A DNA stretch of 64,000 bases, taken from Sneathiellales bacterium. Lineage in GTDB: Bacteria > Pseudomonadota > Alphaproteobacteria > JANQFL01. The position numbers and the translations under genes were made by a program. A model generated the notes under the pieces. That model was not told the origin of the DNA. It saw only the letters and a list, made by a program, of their open reading frames with translations, and did no database searches. The DNA is taken from contig JANQFL010000011.1 of the NCBI GenBank assembly GCA_028277845.1, positions 1 to 64,000 on the forward strand, given 5' to 3'. Shown piece after piece: positions 55,378-64,000 of the stretch (position 1 is the first letter of the stretch; every line of letters starts with the position of its first letter).

Positions 55378-56694
55378 ATGAATCATTTTTCGCACCCGGA
55401 AGGTGCGTCAGACGCCCGCGAGGCGTTTCCGGCGATAGACTCTTTGGAAACCGAAAACACCACATACAGCGGAATCGGCGCCGAACTCTACGCAGCACGC
55501 TTGCGGGCGGGGCTCGAGTTGTCCGACGTCTCCCAGCGTCTGCGCATTCGCCTCCAGCATCTGGAGTCGATCGAGCGCGGCGCGTTCGACGAAATCCCCG
55601 GCCGGATCTATGCCATCGGTTTCCTGCGCACCTACGCCGAATTCCTCGGTTTCGACGGCGACGACATCGTCAATCGATTCAAGGCGGAGACCGGCGGCGG
55701 GGCGGCCCCGGCGAAACTGGTGTTTCCCTCTCCGGCACCGGAATCCCGCATGCCGGGCGCGACCATCATCATCGCCGCGCTGGTCCTGGCCGCCGTCGCG
55801 TACGGCGCCTGGTATTACATGCACGATATCCAGCGCATCGCCACGGAACTGGTGTCCGAGGTGCCGCCGCGTCTGCAGACGGAAGAAACTGCGCGGGACA
55901 CGGCGTCGACGGCGGCAACCGATTCGTCTTCCGGCGAAGAGACAGCAGAAGACGAAGAGACAGCAGAACAACCGGCGGCGGCGACGCCGGAGTCGTCGGA
56001 GACACCGGCTGCCGAAACGAATCCTGTGGAAACACAGGAAACGCAAACGGCCAGCGCCGAACCCGTCGTACCTGTCGAAACCGAGCCCGCGCCCCAGGCG
56101 GCACCCGAGCCGGAGCCGGTCGAAACGGCCGCGGCGGTTGAGCCGACGGAACCGGCCGCTACACCGCAACCCGCACCGGCCGACGACCAACCGGCCGAGG
56201 CCGAGACCACCGGACAAGTCGCGAGTTTGCCGCCGCCGGCGGCGCCCGCGGTGACCGGCGTGGAGCCGAATATCGAACCCGCACAGACTGCCGAATCGGC
56301 GGCCGAATCAGCGACCGAACCGACGCCGGCATTGACGTCATCGCCGCCACCGCCACCGCCACCGCCGGCCGCACCGCCGTCGGAGCCGCTGAACGATGCC
56401 TACGCACCGCAGCAATACGGCATCAGCAACACCGATGCCCGGGTGGTCCTACGGGCGCGGTACGACTGCTGGGTGCAAGTGCGCGGCGCCAACGACGAAC
56501 AGTTCCTGACCAAGGTCCTGCGGGCCGGCGACACCTACCATGTGCCCAACCGGGCGGACATCCGGCTCTATGCCAGTGACGCCGGCGCACTGGAGGTTCT
56601 GGTCGACGGCCAGTCCATTCCGCCCATCGGCGGACCCGGCGAAATCGTCCGCGATGTGCCCCTTGAGGCTTCGAGCCTGCTCAACCGGGGTTGA
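55378..56694 (+). CDS. RodZ-like membrane helix-turn-helix protein
   Basis: A 438-residue bitopic protein. The cytoplasmic HTH_25 domain (about 32-102; ELYAARLRAGLELSDVSQRLRIR) is followed by one membrane segment (127-147), a disordered Ala/Glu/Thr/Pro-rich linker (about 150-350, ending in a polyproline run) and a DUF4115 domain (about 362-435). The layout is that of RodZ, which links MreB to the wall-elongation machinery. ATG 55378 is used; a TTG at 55309 would give an unrelated extension. The upstream 260 bp after ptsP hold nothing I can name. Confidence 0.85.
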   Translation: MNHFSHPEGASDAREAFPAIDSLETENTTYSGIGAELYAARLRAGLELSDVSQRLRIRLQHLESIERGAFDEIPGRIYAIGFLRTYAEFLGFDGDDIVNRFKAETGGGAAPAKLVFPSPAPESRMPGATIIIAALVLAAVAYGAWYYMHDIQRIATELVSEVPPRLQTEETARDTASTAATDSSSGEETAEDEETAEQPAAATPESSETPAAETNPVETQETQTASAEPVVPVETEPAPQAAPEPEPVETAAAVEPTEPAATPQPAPADDQPAEAETTGQVASLPPPAAPAVTGVEPNIEPAQTAESAAESATEPTPALTSSPPPPPPPPAAPPSEPLNDAYAPQQYGISNTDARVVLRARYDCWVQVRGANDEQFLTKVLRAGDTYHVPNRADIRLYASDAGALEVLVDGQSIPPIGGPGEIVRDVPLEASSLLNRG

Positions 56695-56811
56695 AGCCGT
56701 TTCGGCCCTGGGGTGTGATTGACCGGCGACACGAGCAATTTTCCGTTTAATTTCAATACTTTAATGTATGCTTGATCTTATCGGGCGTTGACGCCACATT
56801 ACTGGCGCGTT

Positions 56812-56867
56812 CCGGGACAGTTCCTGCCCGGCGAGACCCCGTTGTGGGCGGCTGAGAAAGCAGCCGC
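56812..56867 (+). promoter_or_regulatory. Paired hairpins in the ispG leader
   Basis: CCGGG (56812-56816) pairs with CCCGG (56827-56831), and GCGGCTG (56848-56854) pairs with CAGCCGC (56861-56867), just before ispG. No U-tract follows. It may be an RNA leader element or a weak terminator for the gene before. Confidence 0.4.
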
Positions 56868-56895
56868 TTAGTCCTACTTTGATCCAGGTTTGGTC

Positions 56896-58041
56896 ATGAG
56901 CGTCCGTCCCTATCGCGACATCACGCGCCGCAAAAGCCGTCAGGTCCATGTCGGACCGGTGCCGGTCGGCGGCGGTGCGCCGATCACGGTCCAGTCCATG
57001 ACCAACACGCCGACGACGGACGTGGCGGCGACGGTCGCGCAGATCAAGGCGCTCGAGGATGCCGGCGCCGACATCGTGCGCGTTTCGTGCCCCGACGAAG
57101 ACTCGTCGCGGGCGCTGAAGCGGATCGTGCCCCAGGTCAGCGTGCCCATCGTGGCGGACATTCATTTCCACTACAAGCGGGCCATCGAAGCGGCCGAGAA
57201 CGGTGCCGCCTGCCTGCGCATCAACCCGGGCAATATCGGTTCGGAGGACCGCGTCCGCGAGGTGGTCAAGGCGGCCAAGGACCACGGCCTGTCCATGCGC
57301 ATCGGCGTCAACGCCGGGTCGCTGGAGAAACACCTGCTGGAGAAATACGGCGAGCCATGCCCGGAAGCGATGGTCGAGAGCGCGCTCTCGCACGCCCGCA
57401 TCCTCGAAGACCACGATTTCTTCGACTTTAAGGTCAGCGTCAAGGCGTCCGACGTGTTCCTCGCCGTGGCGGCCTATCAGGGATTAGCCGACGCCTGCGA
57501 CTATCCCCTGCACCTGGGCATCACCGAAGCCGGCGCCCTGCGCGGCGGCACGGTCAAGTCGTCCATCGGTATGGGCACGTTGCTGTGGGCGGGTATCGGC
57601 GACACCATCCGCGTGTCCCTGTCGGCCGATCCGGTCGAGGAAATCCACGCCGGTTACGAAATTCTCAAGGCGCTCGGATTGCGGCACCGGGGCGTAACGA
57701 TCGTGTCCTGCCCGTCTTGCGCCCGCCAGGCCTTCCCCGTCATCAAGACCGTCGAAGTCCTTGAGGAACGGCTGGCGCATATTTCGACGCCGCTGACCCT
57801 GTCGATCATCGGCTGTGTGGTCAACGGCCCTGGCGAAGCGCGGGAGACCGACATCGGACTGACCGGCGGCGGCAACGGCAATCACATGGTGTATCTCAGC
57901 GGGGTCACCGACCATAAAATCGACGACGACACCATGGTCGACCATATCGTGTCCCTCGTCGAAGCCAAGGCAGCCGAACTGGACGCCGCAGGCGATGGCG
58001 AGGGACGGAACACCGACACACCCTTGGCCCACGCTTCCTAG
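56896..58041 (+). CDS. ispG: 4-hydroxy-3-methylbut-2-en-1-yl diphosphate synthase IspG
   Basis: A 381-residue IspG (GcpE), the penultimate enzyme of the MEP isoprenoid pathway, with a 4Fe-4S cluster. [12 protein letters not shown] is the N-terminal signature; the cluster cysteines are in SCPSCARQ and [14 protein letters not shown] 56896 is chosen, two codons inside a TTG. It is followed by hisS after 20 nt. Confidence 0.95.
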   Translation: MSVRPYRDITRRKSRQVHVGPVPVGGGAPITVQSMTNTPTTDVAATVAQIKALEDAGADIVRVSCPDEDSSRALKRIVPQVSVPIVADIHFHYKRAIEAAENGAACLRINPGNIGSEDRVREVVKAAKDHGLSMRIGVNAGSLEKHLLEKYGEPCPEAMVESALSHARILEDHDFFDFKVSVKASDVFLAVAAYQGLADACDYPLHLGITEAGALRGGTVKSSIGMGTLLWAGIGDTIRVSLSADPVEEIHAGYEILKALGLRHRGVTIVSCPSCARQAFPVIKTVEVLEERLAHISTPLTLSIIGCVVNGPGEARETDIGLTGGGNGNHMVYLSGVTDHKIDDDTMVDHIVSLVEAKAAELDAAGDGEGRNTDTPLAHAS

Positions 58042-58061
58042 CTAACATAACGGGGATTCTC

Positions 58062-59315
58062 GTGACTCAGTTTCAGCCGGTTCGCGGCACACATGACCTT
58101 CTGCCCGATGACTACCGCCGGTATGCCCACGTGGTGTCCCTCGCCCGCGGCGTGGCAGAACGCTACGGCTATGCCGAGATGGCGCCGCCGATTTTCGAGT
58201 TCACCGATGTCTTCGCCCGCACCATGGGCGAAACGTCGGACGTGGTGACCAAGGAGATGTACTCCTTCGACGACCGGGGCGGCGAAGGCATTACCCTGCG
58301 GCCCGAATTCACCGCCGGCATCGCCCGGGGGTTCATCAGCAACGGCCTGTATCAGCAGGTACCGATGAAGGTCTTCGCCCATGGCCCGGCGTTCCGCTAC
58401 GAGCGGCCGCAAAAAGGCCGGCAGCGGCAGTTCCACCAGTTCGATATCGAGGTCATCGGATCACCCGAACCGGGGGCCGACATCGAAGTCATCGCCGTCG
58501 GCGCCGACATCCTGCGCGCGCTCGGCGTGCTCGACCGGACGGCGCTGGAATTGAATACCCTCGGCGACCGGGAAAGCCGGCAAGCCTATCGCGGCGTGCT
58601 GGTCGACTATCTGTCCGGCCACAAGGACAAATTGTCCGAGGACAGCCTGAACCGGCTGGAGCGCAATCCCATGCGCATCCTCGATTCGAAAAACGAAGGC
58701 GACAAGGACGTGGTCAAGGACGCGCCCCTGCTGAAGGATCACCTGAACCAGGTGTCGACCGACTTCTTCGCCCGGGTGCGCGAAGGGCTGGACACGCTTG
58801 GCATCCCCTACGCCGTCAACGACCATCTCGTGCGCGGCCTGGACTATTACACGCACACGGCCTTTGAGTTCGTCACCACCGAGCTCGGCGCCCAGGGCGC
58901 CGTACTGGCCGGCGGACGCTACGACGGCCTGATCGAAACCCTGGGCGGCAAGCCGACCCCCGGCATCGGCTGGGCGGCCGGCATCGAGCGTCTGTCCATG
59001 ATGGTCCAAGGCGTGCCCAACGCCGCGCGGCCCATTGCGGTTGTGCCGATCGGCGAGGCCGCCGAGGCCACGGCCCTGCAACTGGCCGATCGCCTGCGCA
59101 AGGACGGTTTCCATGTGGAGCTCGGTTACGGCGGTTCGGTCAAGAAGCGCATGAAACGGGCCAACCGTGTGGACGCGGCTTGCGCCATCCTGATGGGCGA
59201 GGATGAATTGGCGCGCAACGCCGCCACCGTACGCGACCTGGACAGCGGCGAGCAAAAGGAGGTGTTGCTCGAAGACATGATCTCAGCGATGACGTCCTAC
59301 CGCGTCTCCAACTGA
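58062..59315 (+). CDS. hisS: Histidyl-tRNA synthetase
   Basis: A 417-residue class II His[10 protein letters not shown] opens it, motif 2 reads [18 protein letters not shown], the histidine-specific loop reads [13 protein letters not shown], and motif 3 is in GGGRYDGL-like form ([14 protein letters not shown]). The anticodon domain begins at about 325. The start is GTG 58062 after CGGGGA. It is in an operon with prfA. Confidence 0.95.
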   Translation: MTQFQPVRGTHDLLPDDYRRYAHVVSLARGVAERYGYAEMAPPIFEFTDVFARTMGETSDVVTKEMYSFDDRGGEGITLRPEFTAGIARGFISNGLYQQVPMKVFAHGPAFRYERPQKGRQRQFHQFDIEVIGSPEPGADIEVIAVGADILRALGVLDRTALELNTLGDRESRQAYRGVLVDYLSGHKDKLSEDSLNRLERNPMRILDSKNEGDKDVVKDAPLLKDHLNQVSTDFFARVREGLDTLGIPYAVNDHLVRGLDYYTHTAFEFVTTELGAQGAVLAGGRYDGLIETLGGKPTPGIGWAAGIERLSMMVQGVPNAARPIAVVPIGEAAEATALQLADRLRKDGFHVELGYGGSVKKRMKRANRVDAACAILMGEDELARNAATVRDLDSGEQKEVLLEDMISAMTSYRVSN

Positions 59316-59325
59316 CCAGAACGCC

Positions 59326-60411
59326 ATGATCCCGGAAGAGTCCCTCGACAAACTGCTGCGCCACTACCAGGAACTGGAGGCCACCATGGCCGCCCAGGAG
59401 TCGCTGTCACCGGACGACTATGTGCGGCTGTCGAAGGAGTATTCCGACCTGACACCGATCATCGAGCAGATCAATGCCTACCGCGATGCTCAGAAGGAAA
59501 TGGGCGACCTGGCTGAACTGATCGCCGATCCGGACAGCGACGCCGAAATGAAGGCGTTGGCGGAAGAGGAATTCCGCGATCTGAAATCCCGTTTGCCGGA
59601 CATGGAGCATCAGGTCAAGATCGCCCTGCTGCCGCGCGACGCGGCCGACGCCAAGAACGCCATCCTGGAAATCCGCGCCGGTACCGGCGGCGACGAGGCG
59701 GCACTGTTCGCCGGCGACCTGTTGCGCATGTACCAGCGATACGCCGAAGGGCACGGCTGGAAGTTCGAGATGCTCAACGCGTCCCAATCGGACCTGGGCG
59801 GCGTCAAGGAAGTGGCGGCCAGCATCACGGGCGCCGGCGTGTTCGCCCGCATGAAGTACGAATCCGGCGTGCATCGGGTGCAACGGGTGCCGGAAACCGA
59901 AGCCGGCGGGCGCATTCATACCTCGGCGGCCACCGTCGCCGTGCTGCCGGAAGCCGAAGAGGTCGACGTGCAGGTCGACGACAAGGACCTGCGCATCGAC
60001 GTCTACCGGGCGTCCGGACCCGGCGGCCAGTCGGTCAATACGACCGATAGCGCCGTGCGCATCACCCACCTGCCCACCGGCATCGTCGTGCAGCAGCAGG
60101 ACGAAAAGTCCCAGCACAAGAACAAGGCCAAGGCCATGCGGGTGTTGCGGGCCCGGCTCTACGAAGTACAGCGGGCCGAACAGGACGCGGCGCGGGCCGC
60201 GGAACGCAAGAGCCAGGTCGGGTCGGGCGATCGGTCGGAACGTGTCCGCACGTACAATTTTCCGCAAGGCCGCGTGACCGATCACCGCATCAATCTGACG
60301 CTGTACAAACTCGACAAGGTCATCACCGGCGAAGCGCTCGATGAAGTGATCGACGCGCTGATCGCCGACGATCAGGCGAAACTTCTGGCGGACATCGAAC
60401 AAAGCGTTTGA
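59326..60411 (+). CDS. prfA: Peptide chain release factor 1
   Basis: A 361-residue RF1 that reads UAA and UAG. The catalytic GGQ is at 233-235 ([15 protein letters not shown]). The next gene encodes the methyltransferase that modifies this glutamine. It starts 10 nt after hisS. Confidence 0.96.
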   Translation: MIPEESLDKLLRHYQELEATMAAQESLSPDDYVRLSKEYSDLTPIIEQINAYRDAQKEMGDLAELIADPDSDAEMKALAEEEFRDLKSRLPDMEHQVKIALLPRDAADAKNAILEIRAGTGGDEAALFAGDLLRMYQRYAEGHGWKFEMLNASQSDLGGVKEVAASITGAGVFARMKYESGVHRVQRVPETEAGGRIHTSAATVAVLPEAEEVDVQVDDKDLRIDVYRASGPGGQSVNTTDSAVRITHLPTGIVVQQQDEKSQHKNKAKAMRVLRARLYEVQRAEQDAARAAERKSQVGSGDRSERVRTYNFPQGRVTDHRINLTLYKLDKVITGEALDEVIDALIADDQAKLLADIEQSV

Positions 60412-60430
60412 TGCGACGGGAGAACAGGCC

Positions 60431-61288
60431 ATGACGGCCACGACGATCGCGCAATGTCTGAAACTCGGAACGGCGGCACTGCGCCAACAGGACGTACCCA
60501 ACCCACGCTTCGATGCCCAGCTTCTGATGTCGCACGCGACGGGCTTTGGGCGTTTGGCGCTGCTGACCGAATCGGAACGGCCACTCAGCGCCGAGGAACA
60601 AGCCGCGTTCGACGCGATGATCGAACGGCGCTGCAAACGGGAGCCGGTTTCACACATCATCGGCCGCCGCGAGTTTTGGAGCCTGGATTTCCACGTCAAC
60701 AAGCACGTGCTCGATCCACGGCCCGACAGCGAGACTCTGATCGCCGCCGTCCTGGGTTGTATCGAAAACAAGGCGGCGCCCCTGTCTATTTTGGACCTCG
60801 GCACCGGCAGCGGATGCCTGTTGTTGGCACTGCTGAGCGAACTGCCCAATGCTCGGGGCACCGGTATCGACATCAGCCGTCCCGCACTCGACGTTTGCGC
60901 CGCCAACGCCATGGCGTTGGGACTGTCCGACCGTGTCCGTTTCCTGCAAGGTGACTGGGCCCTGGGCCTGTCGGGGCCCTTTAACGTTATCGTCACCAAT
61001 CCGCCCTATATTACCGACCAGGATATGGGTTCGCTTGCGCCCGAAGTGGCGCGACACGAACCGCACGGAGCGTTGTCTGGTGGCTTGGACGGTTTGGACG
61101 CTTACCGGCGCTTGATCCCGCAGACACCGAGACTACTGGACCCCAACGGCTTTATCGCGCTGGAAATCGGGCAAGGACAGGTTGAATCCGTCGGAGCGTT
61201 GCTTACCGACAGCGGACTGGAAATAGACGGTATTCACAACGACTTGGCGGGCATTCCCCGGTGCCTTACGGCAAAACCGGGCAAATGA
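60431..61288 (+). CDS. prmC: Release factor glutamine methyltransferase PrmC
   Basis: A 285-residue PrmC (HemK) that methylates the GGQ glutamine of RF1 and RF2. SAM site LDLGTGSGCLLLALL (about 122-136), substrate motif NPPY (190-193). It lies 19 nt after prfA, the usual pairing. Confidence 0.95.
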   Translation: MTATTIAQCLKLGTAALRQQDVPNPRFDAQLLMSHATGFGRLALLTESERPLSAEEQAAFDAMIERRCKREPVSHIIGRREFWSLDFHVNKHVLDPRPDSETLIAAVLGCIENKAAPLSILDLGTGSGCLLLALLSELPNARGTGIDISRPALDVCAANAMALGLSDRVRFLQGDWALGLSGPFNVIVTNPPYITDQDMGSLAPEVARHEPHGALSGGLDGLDAYRRLIPQTPRLLDPNGFIALEIGQGQVESVGALLTDSGLEIDGIHNDLAGIPRCLTAKPGK

Positions 61289-61368
61289 CGGCCAATCGTT
61301 AAAATAATGGTTGGAATGTGCCGCATTGGAGACTAGTTTGGATCAGGGGATTGTGAGCAGAATGCTCC

Positions 61369-61460
61369 GGCTCGTAAGAGCCGATGTCTCATTCCATCGA
61401 ATGTAGATGGTTTGCCGCCACCGGCCGGTTGCGAAGTTCAACTGGTGTACGTGAGACATC
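61369..61460 (+). promoter_or_regulatory. Structured leader before the DUF4167 gene
   Basis: A short hairpin GGCTC-GTAA-GAGCC (61369-61382) and a wider 9-bp repeat GATGTCTCA (61383-61391) with TGAGACATC (61452-61460) enclosing 60 nt. Together they would form an RNA arm 50 nt before the start codon. Confidence 0.4.
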
Positions 61461-61510
61461 ATGTGCGGGTAGCGGTTCCGGGGTAATGGTACCCACAGAA
61501 AGCAGAAAGT

Positions 61511-61969
61511 ATGAGACCATTGAACGCAAGACGCGGGCGTGGTCGGTCTGGCGGTGGTAACCGCCGGTCGCAACATTCGCCCAATAGAACGTACGACAGT
61601 AACGGCCCCAATATGCGTATCCGGGGCACGGCGTCCCAAATTTACGACAAGTACTGTGCACTGGCACACGACGCCAATGCCTCGGGGGATCGGATCGCTG
61701 CGGAAAACTATTTGCAGCACGCGGAACACTACTACCGCATTCACAATGCCAACGGTGGTGCCAATAACCGCGGACAGCAAAAACAACAACAGCAATCCAA
61801 GCAACAAGACCAGGCGTCACAGGAAATTCCGGGCACGGGCCCTCAGCCCAAGGTAGAAGTGGCTGAAGAACCGGCCGGGGAAAAGAAGGACGAAGCGACC
61901 GTCGAAACGAAGGCCGAGAAGGCCGCCGAAAAAGACGAAGTCGAAGAGACCGCTTCCGCCGCGGATTAA
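61511..61969 (+). CDS. DUF4167 protein
   Basis: A 152-residue basic-then-acidic protein. The conserved N-terminus is RRGRGRSGGGNRRSQHSPNRTYDSNGPNMRIRG, followed by the helical core QIYDKYCALAHDANASGDRIAAENYLQHAEHYYR; the C-terminal half is a low-complexity Gln then Glu/Lys tail. The family, common downstream of prmC in alphaproteobacteria, is uncharacterised; the Arg/Gly-rich front suggests RNA binding. ATG 61511. Confidence 0.88.
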   Translation: MRPLNARRGRGRSGGGNRRSQHSPNRTYDSNGPNMRIRGTASQIYDKYCALAHDANASGDRIAAENYLQHAEHYYRIHNANGGANNRGQQKQQQQSKQQDQASQEIPGTGPQPKVEVAEEPAGEKKDEATVETKAEKAAEKDEVEETASAAD

Positions 61970-62064
61970 GGGAATTCGTTTCCCGGTCCACGGACCGCCG
62001 GCATCTGTCTATCCCGAGCGAGCAGTGGCATTCCCCATCGAGGGAATGGCAGGCTGATTGTCGT

Positions 62065-62835
62065 CTAGCTGCCGTCTACCGGCTCCGTCAGCTTGTCGCC
62101 CACGGCAACACGACCGGCATCGACAACGGTGGCGTAAACCCCAAGGTCGGCATGACCAAAGGCCTTTTGCAGGGTCCGCGGAATGTTCATGTCCCGCTCG
62201 CCCTTGCCGGGATCGACATTGGTGGCCGCACAGCGTTGCGTCCTGTCGATGATCCGCATTTTGACATCGCCGATGACCACTTCCTTACCGACCCAACCGA
62301 ATTCCCGCCAAGCATCCAATCCATCGATATAGATGTTGCCGCGGAATCGCATCGGATCGACGGGCGCGCCCACGACCCTTTCCAAATCGCGCACACTGGA
62401 CAGGTTGATCAGCGACAACAACTGAATGCCGACATCCGAAAAGCAATGATCCTTCGCTGACACGAGCCGCGGGCTGCCGCGGACCTCGCCCTCCAGCCAG
62501 GCGCCGAAGAACTGCTCGATCAGCTTCCGGCCGATCGGCGTATTGATGTCGCCGCGCGCAACATCCTTGCCATCGCGCCGGATGATCAGTACGCCGTTGG
62601 CTTCGTCGAAGCGGGTCTGCAGTTTGGCCAACCGCGGGTTGGCCATCAGCATCAGGAAGTGGGTTTTGGACAAAGGTTTCGGATCGGCCGGATCGAACGG
62701 CGCCGACCCTTGCGCCAACGCAAAGGCGCGATCCAAGGGAATGCCGCCGCGCTCTTCCAGTTGCGTTTCCGTCAAGGCCTCTGGACTCAGGCCCTTTACA
62801 GGGTAGCGGTAAATATGGCCGACGGTGGCAGTCAA
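62065..62835 (-). CDS. MOSC-domain protein
   Basis: A 256-residue protein with MOSC N-terminal beta-barrel (GHIYRYPVKGLSPEAL) and MOSC domain. The conserved Cys is C202 in RTQRCAATNVDPG, typical of molybdenum-cofactor-dependent amidoxime reductases and YcbX-like proteins. Translation appears to begin at TTG 62835, whose TTGA overlaps the DUF1178 stop; no ATG is available before the middle of the domain. Substrate and electron partner unknown. Confidence 0.86.
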   Translation of the reverse strand: MTATVGHIYRYPVKGLSPEALTETQLEERGGIPLDRAFALAQGSAPFDPADPKPLSKTHFLMLMANPRLAKLQTRFDEANGVLIIRRDGKDVARGDINTPIGRKLIEQFFGAWLEGEVRGSPRLVSAKDHCFSDVGIQLLSLINLSSVRDLERVVGAPVDPMRFRGNIYIDGLDAWREFGWVGKEVVIGDVKMRIIDRTQRCAATNVDPGKGERDMNIPRTLQKAFGHADLGVYATVVDAGRVAVGDKLTEPVDGS

Positions 62836-63257
62836 CTGTTGCGCCGTGGCAGCCAGGGCAGTTGGCCGATCTCCAGGCCTTCCTCGACCATTTCCTTGGC
62901 GTCCTCGGCCGACGCCTCGCCGTAGATGCCCCGCTTCTCAGATTCGCCGTAATGGATCTTGCGCGCTTCCTCGGGAAACTCGGAACCGACATAGTCGCAA
63001 TTGGATTCGACATGGTCGCGCAGCTCGCGCAGCAATTCCATTGCTTTGCTGTCCGAGTCATCGGACACGACGGTCGTCGGTTTTTCTTCCGACTTTGTGG
63101 AAATGCGCGGGGCCATCGGCGCTTTCTTGACCTTGGTGTCGCCGCAGACCGGACACTGCACGGCCTTCGCCTTGACCTGTTTCTCGAACGATGCGCTGTC
63201 CGGGAACCAGGCCTCGAAAACGTGCTCGGATGTGCATTTCAAATCGAAAAGAATCAT
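62832..63257 (-). CDS. DUF1178 protein
   Basis: A 141-residue protein beginning MILFDLKCTSEHVFEAWF, with a zinc-ribbon-like pair of motifs (C8/H12 and CPVCG at 35-39). The rest is charged; LRELRDHVESNCDYVG is conserved in DUF1178. Function unknown. ATG 63257 is preferred over a TTG two codons earlier. It is coupled by overlap to the MOSC gene. Confidence 0.87.
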   Translation of the reverse strand: MILFDLKCTSEHVFEAWFPDSASFEKQVKAKAVQCPVCGDTKVKKAPMAPRISTKSEEKPTTVVSDDSDSKAMELLRELRDHVESNCDYVGSEFPEEARKIHYGESEKRGIYGEASAEDAKEMVEEGLEIGQLPWLPRRNS

Positions 63258-63375
63258 TGCCAATCAACGCGCTATGTCGTTTTACTACGCTTACGTTCCC
63301 TATATTTGGCGATTTTTGGTCGATTGGGCAAGCCTTGCGGCCATCCCATGGCCAGAGCCGATTGCAGATACTCCC

Positions 63376-63885
63376 GTGAATTCCACTCCGTCACCCTGGA
63401 TCCTTCAATTTTGTCACCTTGTTCCGGCCGGCGGAAGCGTGCTCGATCTCGCTTGTGGCGGCGGCCGTCATTCCCGCCTGATGCGCGATCGCGGACATCG
63501 AGTGACCGCCGTCGATATCAATGTCGGAAAGCTGGAAGACTTGGCGAGCGATCCGCAAGTCGAGGTGGTGCAAGCCGACCTGGAAAACGATGGCTGGCCG
63601 TTCACCGATCGTTTGTTCGATGGCATCGTCGTCACCAACTACCTGCACCGTCCGCTAATGCCTGCCTTGGTGTCGGCCCTGGCACCGGGCGGCGTTCTGA
63701 TCTACGAGACGTTCGCCATCGGCAACGAGCGCTTCGGCAAGCCGAGCAACCCGGATTTTCTGCTCAAGCCCAACGAACTCCTGCATGCGGCTCTGCCAGC
63801 GCTGACCGTCATCGCTTACGAACACGGCGAGGACACGGAGCCCAAGCCGGCGATGCGCCAACGAATTTGTGCCGTGAAATCCTAA
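63376..63885 (+). CDS. Class I SAM-dependent methyltransferase
   Basis: A 169-residue methyltransferase of the methyltransf_25/TehB-like group: VLDLACGGGRHSRLMRDRGHRVTAVD (SAM site), then YLHRPLMPALVSALAPGGVLIYETFA. Relatives begin just before the SAM motif (here PSPWILQFCHLVPAGG), which supports GTG 63376. ATG 63274 in the same frame would add 34 residues but leave only 16 bp to the divergent DUF1178 gene. Substrate unknown. Confidence 0.8.
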   Translation: MNSTPSPWILQFCHLVPAGGSVLDLACGGGRHSRLMRDRGHRVTAVDINVGKLEDLASDPQVEVVQADLENDGWPFTDRLFDGIVVTNYLHRPLMPALVSALAPGGVLIYETFAIGNERFGKPSNPDFLLKPNELLHAALPALTVIAYEHGEDTEPKPAMRQRICAVKS

Positions 63886-64000
63886 CCGGCTTCGGATTTG
63901 AGTTTCTGTTTCAGATCGCGTGGCAAGGCATTCCAGTGCACGTCGGTCAGTGCGCCATGCAATGCGTACAGGCAAACCAGGGATGTGCCGCGCGGGTTCA
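63882..64000 (-). CDS. Partial gene at the right edge, unrecognised
   Basis: A minus-strand frame stopping at TAG 63882-63884 and running off the window; the visible 38 residues end NALPRDLKQKLKSEAG. It overlaps the methyltransferase stop by 4 bp. No family is recognised from this tail. Confidence 0.5.
   Translation of the reverse strand, partial: NPRGTSLVCLYALHGALTDVHWNALPRDLKQKLKSEAG

Noticed and set aside
62029-62048. Hairpin CATTCCC/GGGAATG as a terminator
   Set aside because: No U-tract on either strand, though it lies between convergent genes.

Overview
The window is GC-rich, gene-dense DNA from an alphaproteobacterium, most likely in or near the Rhodospirillales. Four things point there: a circularly permuted two-piece tmRNA gene with the tag ANDNYAEARLAA, directly followed by an SspB-type adaptor; the block ubiG / lysC / ptsP / rodZ-like / ispG / hisS / prfA / prmC / DUF4167; two small PAS proteins of the PF07310 kind; and the DUF4169 and DUF1178 families. 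I see no rRNA, tRNA, CRISPR array or intact insertion sequence. Placement below class level is inference. Layout. The left 36 kb is accessory or mixed. It holds an edge hairpin element (3-126); an ArsR/AHSA1 pair whose operators overlap the start codon; a CMD-ECF41 sigma operon with its own candidate promoter; a Tat-exported multicopper oxidase; a desaturase; a zinc alcohol dehydrogenase; a LysR regulator divergent from a flavoprotein and an exported dehalogenase-like hydrolase (5-9.5 kb); a two-module AAA+ ATPase convergent with a Glyoxalase_8 protein (9.8-12.3 kb); mobA/fdhD; a PEP-CTERM protein made of four 55-residue repeats; an ArsR-controlled permease; an SDR/cysQ pair; two PAS proteins; tandem feruloyl-CoA-synthetase-like genes; usg; a glutathionyl-hydroquinone reductase; a TetR/hydrolase pair; and a four-gene envelope-type operon (31.8-26.7 kb). 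YgfZ, a VOC protein, Tag, an EamA exporter and ThyX follow. From about 36.4 kb to the right edge the content is mostly core: tmRNA and SspB, adjacent class I and class II fumarases, a large AsmA protein, ClC channel, UbiG, aspartokinase, the PTS-Ntr enzyme I, an RodZ-like protein, isoprenoid and translation genes, and a MOSC/DUF1178 pair. How genes work together. SsrA tags nascent peptides and SspB can deliver tagged proteins to ClpXP, so those neighbours form one quality-control unit. The operon at 31809-26695 joins two glycosyltransferases, an AsnB homologue whose glutaminase site is destroyed (Cys2 is Thr) and a PyrC-type amidohydrolase. All three junctions are ATGA overlaps, so the four products are probably made together; this is the best candidate here for an uncharacterised pathway, perhaps modification of a surface glycan. 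The ECF41 factor carries its three signature motifs, sits next to a CMD protein as that family usually does, and has a GTCACA-N16-CGTC promoter match. All functions are read from sequence motifs and family knowledge; no database search was run.
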